A model generated the notes under the pieces. The model was not told where the DNA came from. It did no database searches and saw only the letters and a list, made by a program, of their open reading frames with translations. Shown piece after piece: positions 14,611 through 22,899 of a DNA stretch of 64,000 bases (position 1 is its first letter; the number at the start of each line of letters is the position of its first letter). Source of the DNA: CAVSRC01 sp963781775 (GTDB taxonomy: Bacteria > Pseudomonadota > Alphaproteobacteria > Rhizobiales > Kaistiaceae); the NCBI GenBank assembly GCA_963781775.1, contig CAWAHE010000011.1, positions 1 through 64,000 on the forward strand. Reading direction: 5' to 3'. The position numbers and the translations under genes are program-made.

Positions 14611-16254
14611 CTATCCGGCGCCCGACCAGGCGGCCATCGCCTTGGCGAACACGCGGTCACCGGGCGTGCCCTTCTCGAAGGTCAGGATCGCCCGTTGGCC
14701 GGTGTCGTACACCAGCGGCAGGTCGATCCAGCCGCGGTCCTTGAGCAGGGCAAGGTTGTTCTGCACGTCGCTGTCGAGCGCCGACAGCGCAATCCAGAAG
14801 AACCCGTCGGCGACCTTGGCCGAGGCGCCGATCAACGGCTGGCCGCGAGCATCCTCGGCCGGCTTCATCACCAGTCGCGGCACGCTGCCGATGCCCTTGC
14901 CGGGGAAGGCGGACGTCGCATTGGTGACCACCTCAATGAGGTGGCTCGCCGGCAGGCTCTGGTCGGTGTTCTTGCGGATGGTCAGTTTGATCTTGAGGCC
15001 GCGATCGGGCGCATCGAGGTTGGCGACGATCGACGGTCCGTCGGTGCCGTTGTCGACATAGCTCCACGTGACCGCGGCATTGATCTGGGTGACTCCGGCC
15101 GCCGCCTTGGCGCTATCCAGCGGCTCTTCGTAGAGGACGGCCTTCTGCGCCACCAGCGCATCGCCGCTTGCTCCGGCCGGCTGTTGCGGCGTCGCATCCT
15201 GAGAGGCAACCGCCGCCGCACCGCTGCCGGCGTCGGCTGGCTGCTGATCGACGACGCGCACGCCGGGCGTCGTCGCCACGCCGCTACCGCCGTCCAGCAA
15301 CCGATCACTGTTCTTGCCCGAGGCGTCCGCCGCGGCCGCAGGCACCGCCGGCGTTTCGGCAGGAGGCGCCGACTGAGTTCCCGACGACGTATCGAACGCA
15401 GACAGAATCTCGGAAATGGCGCCACGCTGGGACCAGGCGAGCGCGGCAAGTCCGCCGACCATGGCCACGATCAGGACCAGAAGCAGGATGGTCGGCAAAC
15501 GCGACGGGCGCGGATCAACATCCTCGAAATCGGCGTCGACCGAGCGGCCACCGCCACCTCTGCGCCGCCCGCCCTTGACCTTGGCCGGCCGGTCCACGGC
15601 ATCGACATACGGTCCGGCGGAATAGCGCGACATGGGCTCGGCCGCCGGCGGCTCCGGGTCCCAGCCATAGTCAGGCGCGAGCCTCGGCTCAGGCTCCGGC
15701 CGCCGGGCCGTACGGTAGTCGGGCGGCGGCACGTAGGCGACCGGCTCGCCACGCTCGCCACGGGCCGGCGCCCGGCGCGGCCGGTCAGCAACGTGGAACT
15801 CGGCGGCCATGTCGCCATAGGCCGGTTCGCTCCGCTGCGGTGGCGGCGCGCGTTCGATCGGTGGTGGAACCTCACCGCGGTTTTCCGCTTCGCGGATAGC
15901 GCGGCGGAAGACCTCCTGCGGCGACCCGTCATCAATCTCTTCGGCTTCGGGTTCCGGCTCGTCAAAGGCCTGCGGCGGAGGAGCCGACTGCGGTGGCGGC
16001 GGCGGCGCCGGCCTCCGGGCGGCCCGAAGCGGCGGGCCAGTGCCGCTCGACGCCTCGCGCTCGGCGCGGCGAATCGCTTCTTCAAGCTCGAGCCGCTGGC
16101 GCGAAATCTCGGAAGTCGGCAGCGGCGGGACGATGGCCTTCAACTGGGCGATCAGGGCGTTGCGCGCCTTGTCGTAGACGGCGCGGCGCGCCTCGGGCGT
16201 ATTGCCCTCGAGGCTCGCGACCGCCCTGCTGAGAACAGCGTAATATTCTGCCAT
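14611..16254 (-). CDS. Large single-span protein with Pro-rich cytoplasmic and folded C-terminal parts
   Basis: A 547-residue protein of unknown function. An N-terminal helical domain (residues 1-70, MAEYYAVLSRAVASLEGNTP, then ARRAVYDKARNALIAQL) recurs in Hyphomicrobiales proteins that databases often mislabel as CheA-like kinases. Then comes a long Pro/Glu/Arg-rich linker to about 245, one transmembrane segment near 250-270 (LPTILLLVLIVAMVGGLAAL), an Ala/Asp-rich spacer, and a C-terminal region from about 370 that looks like a soluble beta-rich domain (ITQ/INAAVTWSYVDNG, GFFWIALSALDSD). No histidine-kinase motifs are present. The topology suggests an envelope protein. It sits 33 bases downstream of purA, possibly cotranscribed. 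Confidence 0.65.
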   Translation of the reverse strand: MAEYYAVLSRAVASLEGNTPEARRAVYDKARNALIAQLKAIVPPLPTSEISRQRLELEEAIRRAEREASSGTGPPLRAARRPAPPPPPQSAPPPQAFDEPEPEAEEIDDGSPQEVFRRAIREAENRGEVPPPIERAPPPQRSEPAYGDMAAEFHVADRPRRAPARGERGEPVAYVPPPDYRTARRPEPEPRLAPDYGWDPEPPAAEPMSRYSAGPYVDAVDRPAKVKGGRRRGGGGRSVDADFEDVDPRPSRLPTILLLVLIVAMVGGLAALAWSQRGAISEILSAFDTSSGTQSAPPAETPAVPAAAADASGKNSDRLLDGGSGVATTPGVRVVDQQPADAGSGAAAVASQDATPQQPAGASGDALVAQKAVLYEEPLDSAKAAAGVTQINAAVTWSYVDNGTDGPSIVANLDAPDRGLKIKLTIRKNTDQSLPASHLIEVVTNATSAFPGKGIGSVPRLVMKPAEDARGQPLIGASAKVADGFFWIALSALDSDVQNNLALLKDRGWIDLPLVYDTGQRAILTFEKGTPGDRVFAKAMAAWSGAG

Positions 16255-16287
16255 TTCCTCGCTCTGCGGTCCTCTTACCGAATCGCC

Positions 16288-17580
16288 TTAACCTTGGAAA
16301 GGATCGTGGACAAGAATGGTATCGTCACGCTCTGGACTTGTCGAAAGTAAGGCCACAGGAACGCCGATCAACTCTTCCACATGGCGCACGTATTTGACTG
16401 CTTGCGCTGGCAGATCATTCCATGTTCGGGCGCCTGCCGTCGAGTCTTGCCAGCCTTCCATGGTCTCGTAAACCGGCTCGACCGCCGCCTGCTCGGCCTG
16501 GGCTGCCGGCAAATAGTCTATCTCACGCCCGTTTAGACGATAACCAACTGATATCTTTATTGATTCCAAGCCGTCAAGGACATCCAGCTTGGTCAGCGCA
16601 ATCCCGTCGATGCCGGAAATCTTGACCACCTGACGAACCAGCGCCGCGTCGAACCAGCCGCACCTGCGCTTGCGCCCGGTCACCGTGCCGAATTCCTTGC
16701 CAACCCGGCCGAGACGCTCGCCGATCTCGCCCTTGTCCTCGGTCGGGAACGGCCCCTCGCCCACCCGGGTCGTATAGGCCTTGGTGATTCCCAGCACATA
16801 ATCGGCGGCGCGCGTACCCAGGCCCGAGCCGGTCGCGGCCTGGCCGGCGACGATGTTGGACGAGGTGACATAGGGATAAGTGCCGTGGTCGACGTCGAGG
16901 AGCACGCCCTGCGCTCCCTCGAACAGGATGCGCTTTCCCGCGCGCCGCGCCTCGTCGAGACGCCGCCAGGCCGACCCCATGAAGGGCAGGATTTTCGGCG
17001 CGATATCCTTGAGGGCGGCAAGTAGCGCAGTCGCGTCAACTTCCTCGGCGCCACTACCCCGGCGTAGCGCATTATGGTGGGTCAGCAGACGGTCGATCTT
17101 GCCCGGCAGGCTGGCCGGATCGGCCAGATCGACGACGCGGATGGCGCGGCGGCCGACCTTGTCCTCATAGGCCGGACCGATGCCGCGACGGGTGGTGCCG
17201 AGCGCCTGCGTGCTGTTGGCGGACTCGCGCGTCACATCGAGTTCGCGGTGGACTGGCAGGATGAGCGCGGCGTTCTCGGCGATGAGCAGGTTGTCGGGCG
17301 TCACCGAGACACCCTGCCCTTTCAGCTTGGCGACCTCTTCGACGAAGGCCCACGGATCGACGACGACGCCGTTGCCGATAACCGACAGCTTGCCCGGGCG
17401 CACGACCCCGGACGGCAACAGGCTCAGCTTGTAGCTGATGCCGTCGATGACCAGTGTGTGCCCGGCATTGTGACCGCCCTGGAAGCGCACGACGATATCG
17501 GCGCGCTCGGAGAGCCAGTCGACGATCTTGCCCTTGCCCTCGTCGCCCCATTGCGATCCGACGACGACCACATTCGCCAT
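16288..17580 (-). CDS. purA: Adenylosuccinate synthetase
   Basis: A 430-residue enzyme that joins IMP and aspartate with GTP to form adenylosuccinate, the first step to AMP. Clear motifs are the P-loop-like GSQWGDEGKGKIVDWL at the very N-terminus, HNAGHT, and GTTRRGIGPAYEDKVGRRAIRV in the middle, all typical. The start at 17580 gives the canonical MANVVVVG; a 14-residue upstream extension is not conserved. A TATAGT hexamer on this strand near 17666-17671 may be part of the promoter, with no clear -35. Confidence 0.97.
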   Translation of the reverse strand: MANVVVVGSQWGDEGKGKIVDWLSERADIVVRFQGGHNAGHTLVIDGISYKLSLLPSGVVRPGKLSVIGNGVVVDPWAFVEEVAKLKGQGVSVTPDNLLIAENAALILPVHRELDVTRESANSTQALGTTRRGIGPAYEDKVGRRAIRVVDLADPASLPGKIDRLLTHHNALRRGSGAEEVDATALLAALKDIAPKILPFMGSAWRRLDEARRAGKRILFEGAQGVLLDVDHGTYPYVTSSNIVAGQAATGSGLGTRAADYVLGITKAYTTRVGEGPFPTEDKGEIGERLGRVGKEFGTVTGRKRRCGWFDAALVRQVVKISGIDGIALTKLDVLDGLESIKISVGYRLNGREIDYLPAAQAEQAAVEPVYETMEGWQDSTAGARTWNDLPAQAVKYVRHVEELIGVPVALLSTSPERDDTILVHDPFQG

Positions 17581-17814
17581 TTGCCCGCTCGATTCCCTGA
17601 TTTTCTGGCCTGTCGCCGGCAAAGAATCGCCCCGGCGAATGGTCCGGGGCGGCGACGGGCCGGACTATAGCCGCTGCGTTCCGGCGGCGCGACCGAAAAT
17701 GCCTGCCCTGCCCGCATGCCCCGGCCGCGACATTGTCCCCCGGCACCGGCTCGTCTATGTACCCGTTGCGCCAGACGCGCCCGCGAACCCATTCAGCTAC
17801 AGACAATCGAACTC

Positions 17815-18732
17815 GTGACCGCCCCGCCCCCGTCAGGCCGTTCGTTCCTCGACCGGCCCTACCTGCTCCTGTCGCTGACGTCGCTTTTCTGGGCGATCAA
17901 CATCGTGCTCGGCCGTTTCATCGCCGGCACGATCCCGCCCGCGGCCCTGTCGGAGATACGCTGGTTCGGCGCCGGACTGATCGTGCTGCCGATCGCGTGG
18001 CCTCACCTGCGGCGCGACTGGCCGGTGATACGCCGGCACATCGGCATGCTGCTGCTCCTCAGCCTGACCGGCATCACCATCTACAACACGCTCGCCTATC
18101 ACGGGCTCGAATACACCACCGCCATCAACGGCCTACTGATGCAATCCTCGGCGCCGCTGATGATCGGCCTGTGGTCGCTGATCCTGTTTCGCGACCGGCT
18201 GACGCCGGCGCAATTGCTCGGCATCCTGATGTCGCTGACCGGCGTGATCGTCATCATCGCCCACGGCAGCTTCGCGGCGCTCGCCACCCTGAAGCTCAAT
18301 CCCGGCGATGTCTGGTTCCTGGTCGCGATGGTCAGCTACGCGCTCTACGCCGCACTGCTGCGCCGACGGCCGGCGATCCATTTCCTGTCGTTCCTGGCGT
18401 TCACCATCATTGCCGGCGCGACCATGCTGCTGCCGGCGACGACGTGGGAGTTTCTGGCCGGCCGCCGGATCGATCCGACCCCGGCGGCCTTCGCCGTGCT
18501 CGCCTACGTGGTGATCTTCCCTTCGCTGCTCGCCTACATATTCTTCAACCGCGGCGTCGAATTGATCGGCGCCAATCGCGCCGGCCCGTTCTTCCACCTC
18601 ATCCCGGTGTTCGGCTCGGCGATCGCGATCCTGTTCCTCGGCGAGCGGCCGCAACTCTTCCACGGCGCCGGCTATGCGCTGATCATCGCCGGCATTGTGG
18701 TCGCGCAGAAGGGCGCGCGAAAGACGACCTAG
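17815..18732 (+). CDS. EamA/DMT-family transporter
   Basis: A 305-residue inner-membrane protein with ten hydrophobic segments arranged as two EamA repeats, the drug/metabolite transporter fold. The GTG at 17815 gives a short hydrophilic start (VTAPPPSGRSFLDRPYLLLSL); the longer upstream frame is Arg/Pro-rich and not conserved. Substrates of this family range from amino acids to purines and cannot be inferred here. It overlaps the 3' end of the convergent serA by four bases. It may export metabolites related to neighbouring serine or purine synthesis, but that is only suggested by position. Confidence 0.8.
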   Translation: MTAPPPSGRSFLDRPYLLLSLTSLFWAINIVLGRFIAGTIPPAALSEIRWFGAGLIVLPIAWPHLRRDWPVIRRHIGMLLLLSLTGITIYNTLAYHGLEYTTAINGLLMQSSAPLMIGLWSLILFRDRLTPAQLLGILMSLTGVIVIIAHGSFAALATLKLNPGDVWFLVAMVSYALYAALLRRRPAIHFLSFLAFTIIAGATMLLPATTWEFLAGRRIDPTPAAFAVLAYVVIFPSLLAYIFFNRGVELIGANRAGPFFHLIPVFGSAIAILFLGERPQLFHGAGYALIIAGIVVAQKGARKTT

Positions 18733-20318
18733 AACGCCAGCCGCTTTGCCTGAACCACGCCCTCGAGCTTCATTACCTTGTCGATGACCGCGTCACTGAT
18801 CGCCTCGTCAACCTCGATCAGCGCGATGGCGTCGTCGCCGCGCGCCGCCCGACCAAGGTTGAAGGTTGCGATGTTGACCTGCTCGTCGCCGAGCAGCGAA
18901 CCCAGCCGGCCGATGAAGCCCGGCTTGTCCTTGTTGGTGATGTAAAGCATGTGCGGGCCGAAGCTGGCGTCGAGGTTGATGCCCTTGATCTGGATGATGC
19001 GCGGCTTGCCGTCGGAGAACACCGTGCCGGCGACCGAACGCTCCTGCCGCTCGGTCTTCACCGTCAGGCGCACGTAGGTCTCGTAGACGCCGCGCTGGGT
19101 CTGGCGCACCTCGTTGATCTCCATGCCGCGCTCGCGCGCCACGATCGGCGCGTTGACCATGTTGACCTCGGTCAGGATCGGACGAAGCAGGCCGGCGAGC
19201 AGCGCCGAGGTCAGCGCCTTGGTGTTCATGTCGGCGACGTCGCCGGCATACTCGATGGTGACGCCGAGGATCGTCGACTCGGTGAGCTGGCCGGCGAACG
19301 AGCCGATGTTCTCGGCGAGCTTGACGAAGGGCAGCAGCCGCGGCGCTTCCTCGGCCGAGATCGACGGCATGTTGAGGGCGTTGGAGACGGCGCCCTGGAT
19401 CAGGTAGTCCGACATCTGCTCGGCGACCTGTATGGCGACGTTCTCCTGCGCCTCGGTGGTCGCGGCTCCGAGATGCGGCGTGCACACGACGTTGGGCAGG
19501 CCGAACAGCGGGCTCGACTCGGCCGGCTCGGTGACGAACACGTCGACGCCGGCGCCGGCGACCTTGCCGGACTTGATCGCCGCGGCAAGGTCTTCCTCAA
19601 CCACGAGGCCGCCGCGGGCGCAATTAATGATGCGCACGCCATCCTTCATCTTGGCGATGGCCGCCGCGTCGATGATGTTCCTGGTCTTTTCGGTGAGCGG
19701 CGTGTGCAGCGTGATGAAATCGGCGCGACGGAACAATTCGTCGAGATCGACCTTCTCGACGCCGAGCTGCCTGGCGCGCTCGTCCGACAGGAACGGATCG
19801 AAGGCGATCACCCGCATCCGCAGGCCAATGGCGCGTTCGGCGACAATCGAGCCGATATTGCCGCAACCGATAATGCCGAGCGTCTTGGCAGTGATCTCGA
19901 CGCCCATGAAGCGGTTCTTCTCCCACTTGCCGGCCTGGGTGGAGGCGTCGGCGGCGGGAAGCTGGCGCGCCACCGCGAACATCATGGCGATGGCGTGCTC
20001 GGCGGTGGTGATCGAATTGCCGAAGGGCGTGTTCATCACGATGATGCCGCGCTGGGTCGCCACCGGCACATCGACATTGTCGACGCCGATGCCAGCGCGC
20101 CCGATGACGCGCAGCTTGCCGGCGGCGCCGAGCAACTTGGCCGTCACCTTGGTGGCAGATCGGATGGCAAGGCCATCATAGTCGCCGATGACGGCGGCAA
20201 GCTTCTCCTTGTCCTTGCCGAGATCGGGCATGTAGTCGACGTCGACGCCGCGATCCTTGAAGATCTGCACGGCGGCCTTGGAGAGCTTGTCGGAAACGAG
20301 CACTTTGGGAGCGGTCAT
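18729..20318 (-). CDS. serA: D-3-phosphoglycerate dehydrogenase
   Basis: A 529-residue long-form enzyme, first step of serine synthesis from 3-phosphoglycerate. The NAD-binding motif is LGIIGCGNIGSIV near residue 150. The catalytic Arg is in NCARGG, the Glu in VTEPAESSPL and the His in TPHLGAATTEA. An intervening (ASB) domain and a C-terminal ACT domain (PGFIGRLGSLLGDEQVNIATF) complete the mycobacterial-like long architecture; the ACT domain usually senses serine. It follows serC after about 96 bases without a visible terminator, so both are likely controlled by the serC leader. Confidence 0.97.
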   Translation of the reverse strand: MTAPKVLVSDKLSKAAVQIFKDRGVDVDYMPDLGKDKEKLAAVIGDYDGLAIRSATKVTAKLLGAAGKLRVIGRAGIGVDNVDVPVATQRGIIVMNTPFGNSITTAEHAIAMMFAVARQLPAADASTQAGKWEKNRFMGVEITAKTLGIIGCGNIGSIVAERAIGLRMRVIAFDPFLSDERARQLGVEKVDLDELFRRADFITLHTPLTEKTRNIIDAAAIAKMKDGVRIINCARGGLVVEEDLAAAIKSGKVAGAGVDVFVTEPAESSPLFGLPNVVCTPHLGAATTEAQENVAIQVAEQMSDYLIQGAVSNALNMPSISAEEAPRLLPFVKLAENIGSFAGQLTESTILGVTIEYAGDVADMNTKALTSALLAGLLRPILTEVNMVNAPIVARERGMEINEVRQTQRGVYETYVRLTVKTERQERSVAGTVFSDGKPRIIQIKGINLDASFGPHMLYITNKDKPGFIGRLGSLLGDEQVNIATFNLGRAARGDDAIALIEVDEAISDAVIDKVMKLEGVVQAKRLAF

Positions 20319-20414
20319 GGGAGAAAGTCCTGTTGGCTGGCAGGCGCAAGCACGCGGACGACGGCGTCGTTCACAGGCGGCGCGAGACCGGATGCGAACG
20401 ACGCGCGAGACGTC

Positions 20415-21590
20415 TCAAGCAGCTTCGGCGAGTGAGGCTTTTTCCATCGCATAGCCCCATTCGAGCCACGCGGTGAGAGCGACGAGGTCGGACGCTTCGA
20501 TGGTCGCGCCCGCCCAGATGCGGAAATGCGGCGGCGCGTCGCGATGGAAGGCGATGTCGTAGGCGACGCCTTCCTTGTCGAGCCGCGAGACGATGGCGCG
20601 CAGGAACGCTTCCTGCCCGGCGAGGTCGCGCTTGAGGACGTCCGCGTCGACGATCTTCAGCGTGACCGAGGTGTTGGAGCGTGTCGCCGGATCTTCAGCG
20701 AAGAAGTCGATCCACGGCGTCCGTGCGGCCCAGTCGGCGAGCACCTTGAAGTTGGCGTCGGCCCGGGCCATCAGGCCCTTGAGACCGCCCACCGACTTCG
20801 CCCAGGCGAGCGTATCAAGGTAATCTTCGACGCACAGCATCGACGGCGTGTTGATGGTTTCGCCGACGAAAATGCCCTCGTTCAGCTTGCCGCCCTTGGT
20901 CATACGGAAAAGCTTCGGCAGCGGCCAGGCGGGAACGTAGCTCTCCAGCCTTTCGACCGCGCGCGGGCTGAGGATCAACATGCCGTGCGCCGCCTCGCCG
21001 CCGAGCGCCTTCTGCCAGGAGAAGGTTACGACGTCGAGCTTGTCTAACGCGAGCGGCTGGGCGAATGCCGCCGAGGTCGCGTCACAGATCGTCAGGCCTT
21101 CTCGGTCGGCCGGGATCCAGTCGCCGTTCGGAACTCGCACGCCCGATGTCGTGCCGTTCCAGGTGAAGACTACGTCGTGACTAAAATCGACATCGCCGAG
21201 ATCGGGAAGCTTGCCGTAGTCGGCCTTGATCGTGCGGGCGTCTTTCAGCTTGAGCTGCTTGACCACGTCGGTGACCCAGCCGAGCCCGAAGGACTCCCAG
21301 GCCAGAACATCGACGGGGCGCTCGCCGAGAAGCGACCAGAGCGCCATCTCCATGGCGCCGGTGTCGGAAGCCGGCACGATGCCGATCCGGTAGTCGGCCG
21401 GTACTTGCAGCACCTCGCGGGTGAGGTCGATGGCCTGCTTGAGCTTGGCCTTGCCGATCTTGGCGCGGTGCGAGCGGCCGAGGGCGGCATCGCTCAGCGC
21501 TTCCAGCGACCAGCCGGGTCGCTTGGCACAGGGTCCGGAAGAGAAATTGGGGTTTGCCGGGCGAACGCCGGGCATGGCGGGGGTGTTCAT
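20415..21590 (-). CDS. serC: Phosphoserine aminotransferase
   Basis: A 391-residue PLP enzyme that converts 3-phosphohydroxypyruvate to phosphoserine, and may also serve pyridoxine synthesis. The Schiff-base lysine lies in VTFSWQKALGGEAAHGM; ICDATSAAF carries the PLP-ring Asp. The N-terminus FSSGPCAKRPGWSLEAL is typical of the alphaproteobacterial form. The ATG is preceded by AGAGGG eight bases upstream, which is itself part of a stem in the leader. First gene of serC-serA. Confidence 0.97.
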   Translation of the reverse strand: MNTPAMPGVRPANPNFSSGPCAKRPGWSLEALSDAALGRSHRAKIGKAKLKQAIDLTREVLQVPADYRIGIVPASDTGAMEMALWSLLGERPVDVLAWESFGLGWVTDVVKQLKLKDARTIKADYGKLPDLGDVDFSHDVVFTWNGTTSGVRVPNGDWIPADREGLTICDATSAAFAQPLALDKLDVVTFSWQKALGGEAAHGMLILSPRAVERLESYVPAWPLPKLFRMTKGGKLNEGIFVGETINTPSMLCVEDYLDTLAWAKSVGGLKGLMARADANFKVLADWAARTPWIDFFAEDPATRSNTSVTLKIVDADVLKRDLAGQEAFLRAIVSRLDKEGVAYDIAFHRDAPPHFRIWAGATIEASDLVALTAWLEWGYAMEKASLAEAA

Positions 21591-21593
21591 CAG

Positions 21594-21675
21594 TCTACCC
21601 TCTCAGATAGAAGCCCTTCGGTGGGGAAGGGTGGCCCGCCGCGGCAGATACGCTCGGCCGGTGAGAGAGTCAATA
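21594..21675 (-). promoter_or_regulatory. Structured serC leader that can mask the ribosome site
   Basis: On the minus strand CTCTCTCA (21669-21662) can pair with TGAGAGGG (21605-21598) through eight positions with one G-U. This encloses a 6-base hairpin CCCTTC-CCCACC-GAAGGG (21631-21614). The 3' arm contains the AGAGGG Shine-Dalgarno of serC, so closing the stem would hide it. A serC RNA motif upstream of serC in alphaproteobacteria is known, and this fits its position and style; I assign it by structure and context, not by a profile search. Confidence 0.6.
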
Positions 21676-21726
21676 TTCGCGTTTCGAAGATCGTTAGCGC
21701 GGCCGCGAACTCCAGGAAACGACAAC

Positions 21727-21750
21727 GCCGCCTGCCGGATGGCAGGCGGC
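21727..21750 (-). terminator. Strong hairpin after the outer-membrane protein gene
   Basis: A perfect 10-base stem, GCCGCCTGCC and GGCAGGCGGC with a GGAT loop, lies 30 bases past the stop of the minus-strand beta-barrel gene. The following bases on that strand (GTTGTCGTTTCC) are only moderately T-rich, so intrinsic termination is likely but not certain. It separates the porin transcript from the serC promoter region. Confidence 0.65.
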
Positions 21751-21779
21751 GCCGTTGGTAGTGCCCCGCAAACGATGGA

Positions 21780-22625
21780 TCAGTATTTGACGACGGCCGG
21801 GCCGTAGTACTTGGGAGCCGTGTCGAAGGCGTAGCGCACGCCGAGCTTGAAGTCGTGCGAGTAGAGGTTCTTGAACGTCACGGGCGCGCAGGTAGTACTG
21901 CAAGGTCCGGGAAGGGCCGTCAGGATCCCTGTCTGCGCGTTGCCGAGATTGGTAAAGCTGTACCCGAGGTCCACCGTCAGGTTGTCGGTGACCTGGATGC
22001 CGAGACCGGCATGCAGGGCCCAGGCGAAGCTCCACACGGAGGCGCTTGCCGCATAAGCTTGGGTGCCGGTGGGCGTGTTGGTGTCACGGAAATCGTCGAT
22101 CGTGTTGTACGACATGCCGATGCCGCCGCCGAGATAGGGCGTGACACCGTGCCACGTGCCGATATCGTAGTAGCCGTTGACCAGGAAAGTCAGCTCGGAC
22201 TTCTTGGCGGTGTAGTTGTTGCTGCCATCGTCGCCACCCACACCGGTGTCGACGTCATAGTAGTCCAGCGCGCTGAACGATGCTTTGCCCCGGTACTCGC
22301 CGGTGAGATCGAAGCGCAGGTGATCGTTGTGGCGATAACCAATACCGAGGCCGAAGGTCGGCACCGCGTCGAAGTTACCCTTGTCGACCCAATTGAAAAT
22401 GTCGTCGGTGGCCATCGCTTCGTCGATCAGCGGATGCTGCAGCCCATCGAAATGCTGGGCCGCCATGCCGATGTGGCCGCGGAGATACCAACCGCCTCCG
22501 ACCTCGACGGGCGGCGGCACATATGGCGGGATTTCCGGCAAGTCGGCCGCCAGCGCCCCCGCCGACAGCGGCAGCACCAGCGCAACGCCGATGAGCGCAG
22601 AACGTGCAAAGCGACCCATAACCAT
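21780..22625 (-). CDS. Outer-membrane beta-barrel protein (Omp25/Omp31-like)
   Basis: A 281-residue precursor. The signal peptide (MVMGRFARSALIGVALVLPLSAGALA) is followed by DLPEIPPYVPPP, then alternating hydrophobic strands and a C-terminal aromatic/aliphatic strand ending AVVKY, as in eight-stranded alphaproteobacterial porin-like surface proteins. It contains the WYLRGHIG opening strand typical of that family. Two in-frame Mets (22625 and 22619) are possible; AAAGGA lies a suitable distance upstream. A perfect CtrA box is 71 bases upstream of the start. The function is probably structural or adhesive rather than specific transport. Confidence 0.8.
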   Translation of the reverse strand: MVMGRFARSALIGVALVLPLSAGALAADLPEIPPYVPPPVEVGGGWYLRGHIGMAAQHFDGLQHPLIDEAMATDDIFNWVDKGNFDAVPTFGLGIGYRHNDHLRFDLTGEYRGKASFSALDYYDVDTGVGGDDGSNNYTAKKSELTFLVNGYYDIGTWHGVTPYLGGGIGMSYNTIDDFRDTNTPTGTQAYAASASVWSFAWALHAGLGIQVTDNLTVDLGYSFTNLGNAQTGILTALPGPCSTTCAPVTFKNLYSHDFKLGVRYAFDTAPKYYGPAVVKY

Positions 22626-22695
22626 TTCCTTTCCTTTGAGGCCCCTGTCGCAACGCGTGCGACTGGTGTTGGAAAGGAATTGTCGAGGATAAGTC

Positions 22696-22710
22696 TTAAA
22701 GCGGCGTTAA
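22696..22710. promoter_or_regulatory. Putative CtrA box upstream of the outer-membrane protein gene
   Basis: TTAA (22696-22699), seven bases, TTAA (22707-22710): a perfect match to the TTAA-N7-TTAA CtrA consensus. Two further TTAACCAC half-sites follow at 22707 and 22720, and another TTAA is at 22739. In a GC-rich genome such clustering is unlikely to be chance. The gene it precedes is on the minus strand. CtrA control of Omp25-type proteins is known in Brucella, to my knowledge. Confidence 0.6.
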
Positions 22711-22829
22711 CCACGCTGGTTAACCACGTTTGTTTACCTTAACAGAAGGTAAACATGGGCCTCGTTACTTATCCCGAGACAGTTACACCCGAATTCTCGG
22801 GAATACGTGGATTTTCAGTGCGCGCAAAC

Positions 22830-22857
22830 GATAACGGCCGCCGAGGCGGCCGTTATC
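22830..22857 (-). terminator. Inverted repeat downstream of ftsH
   Basis: A perfect 12-base stem, GATAACGGCCGC and GCGGCCGTTATC, with a 4-base loop, begins 43 bases after the ftsH stop. On the minus strand it is followed by GTTTGCG, a weak T-run. It most likely ends the tilS-ftsH transcript. Confidence 0.65.
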
Positions 22858-22899
22858 AAAGGTAACTCGCCAGATCTCATTCGATCGGCGCTAAAGGAA

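Noticed and set aside
14611..16254. CheA-like histidine kinase label for the 547-residue protein
   Set aside because: No H-box, ATP-binding N/G boxes or CheW domain can be seen; only the N-terminal helical part recurs in wrongly labelled homologues.
17733..20435. Very long open frame on the plus strand opposite serA
   Set aside because: It is out of frame with the transporter and antisense to serA, rich in His, Arg and Asp with no conserved pattern; a by-product of high GC codon use. The same applies to long frames opposite ftsH, the antiporter gene and the 547-residue gene.
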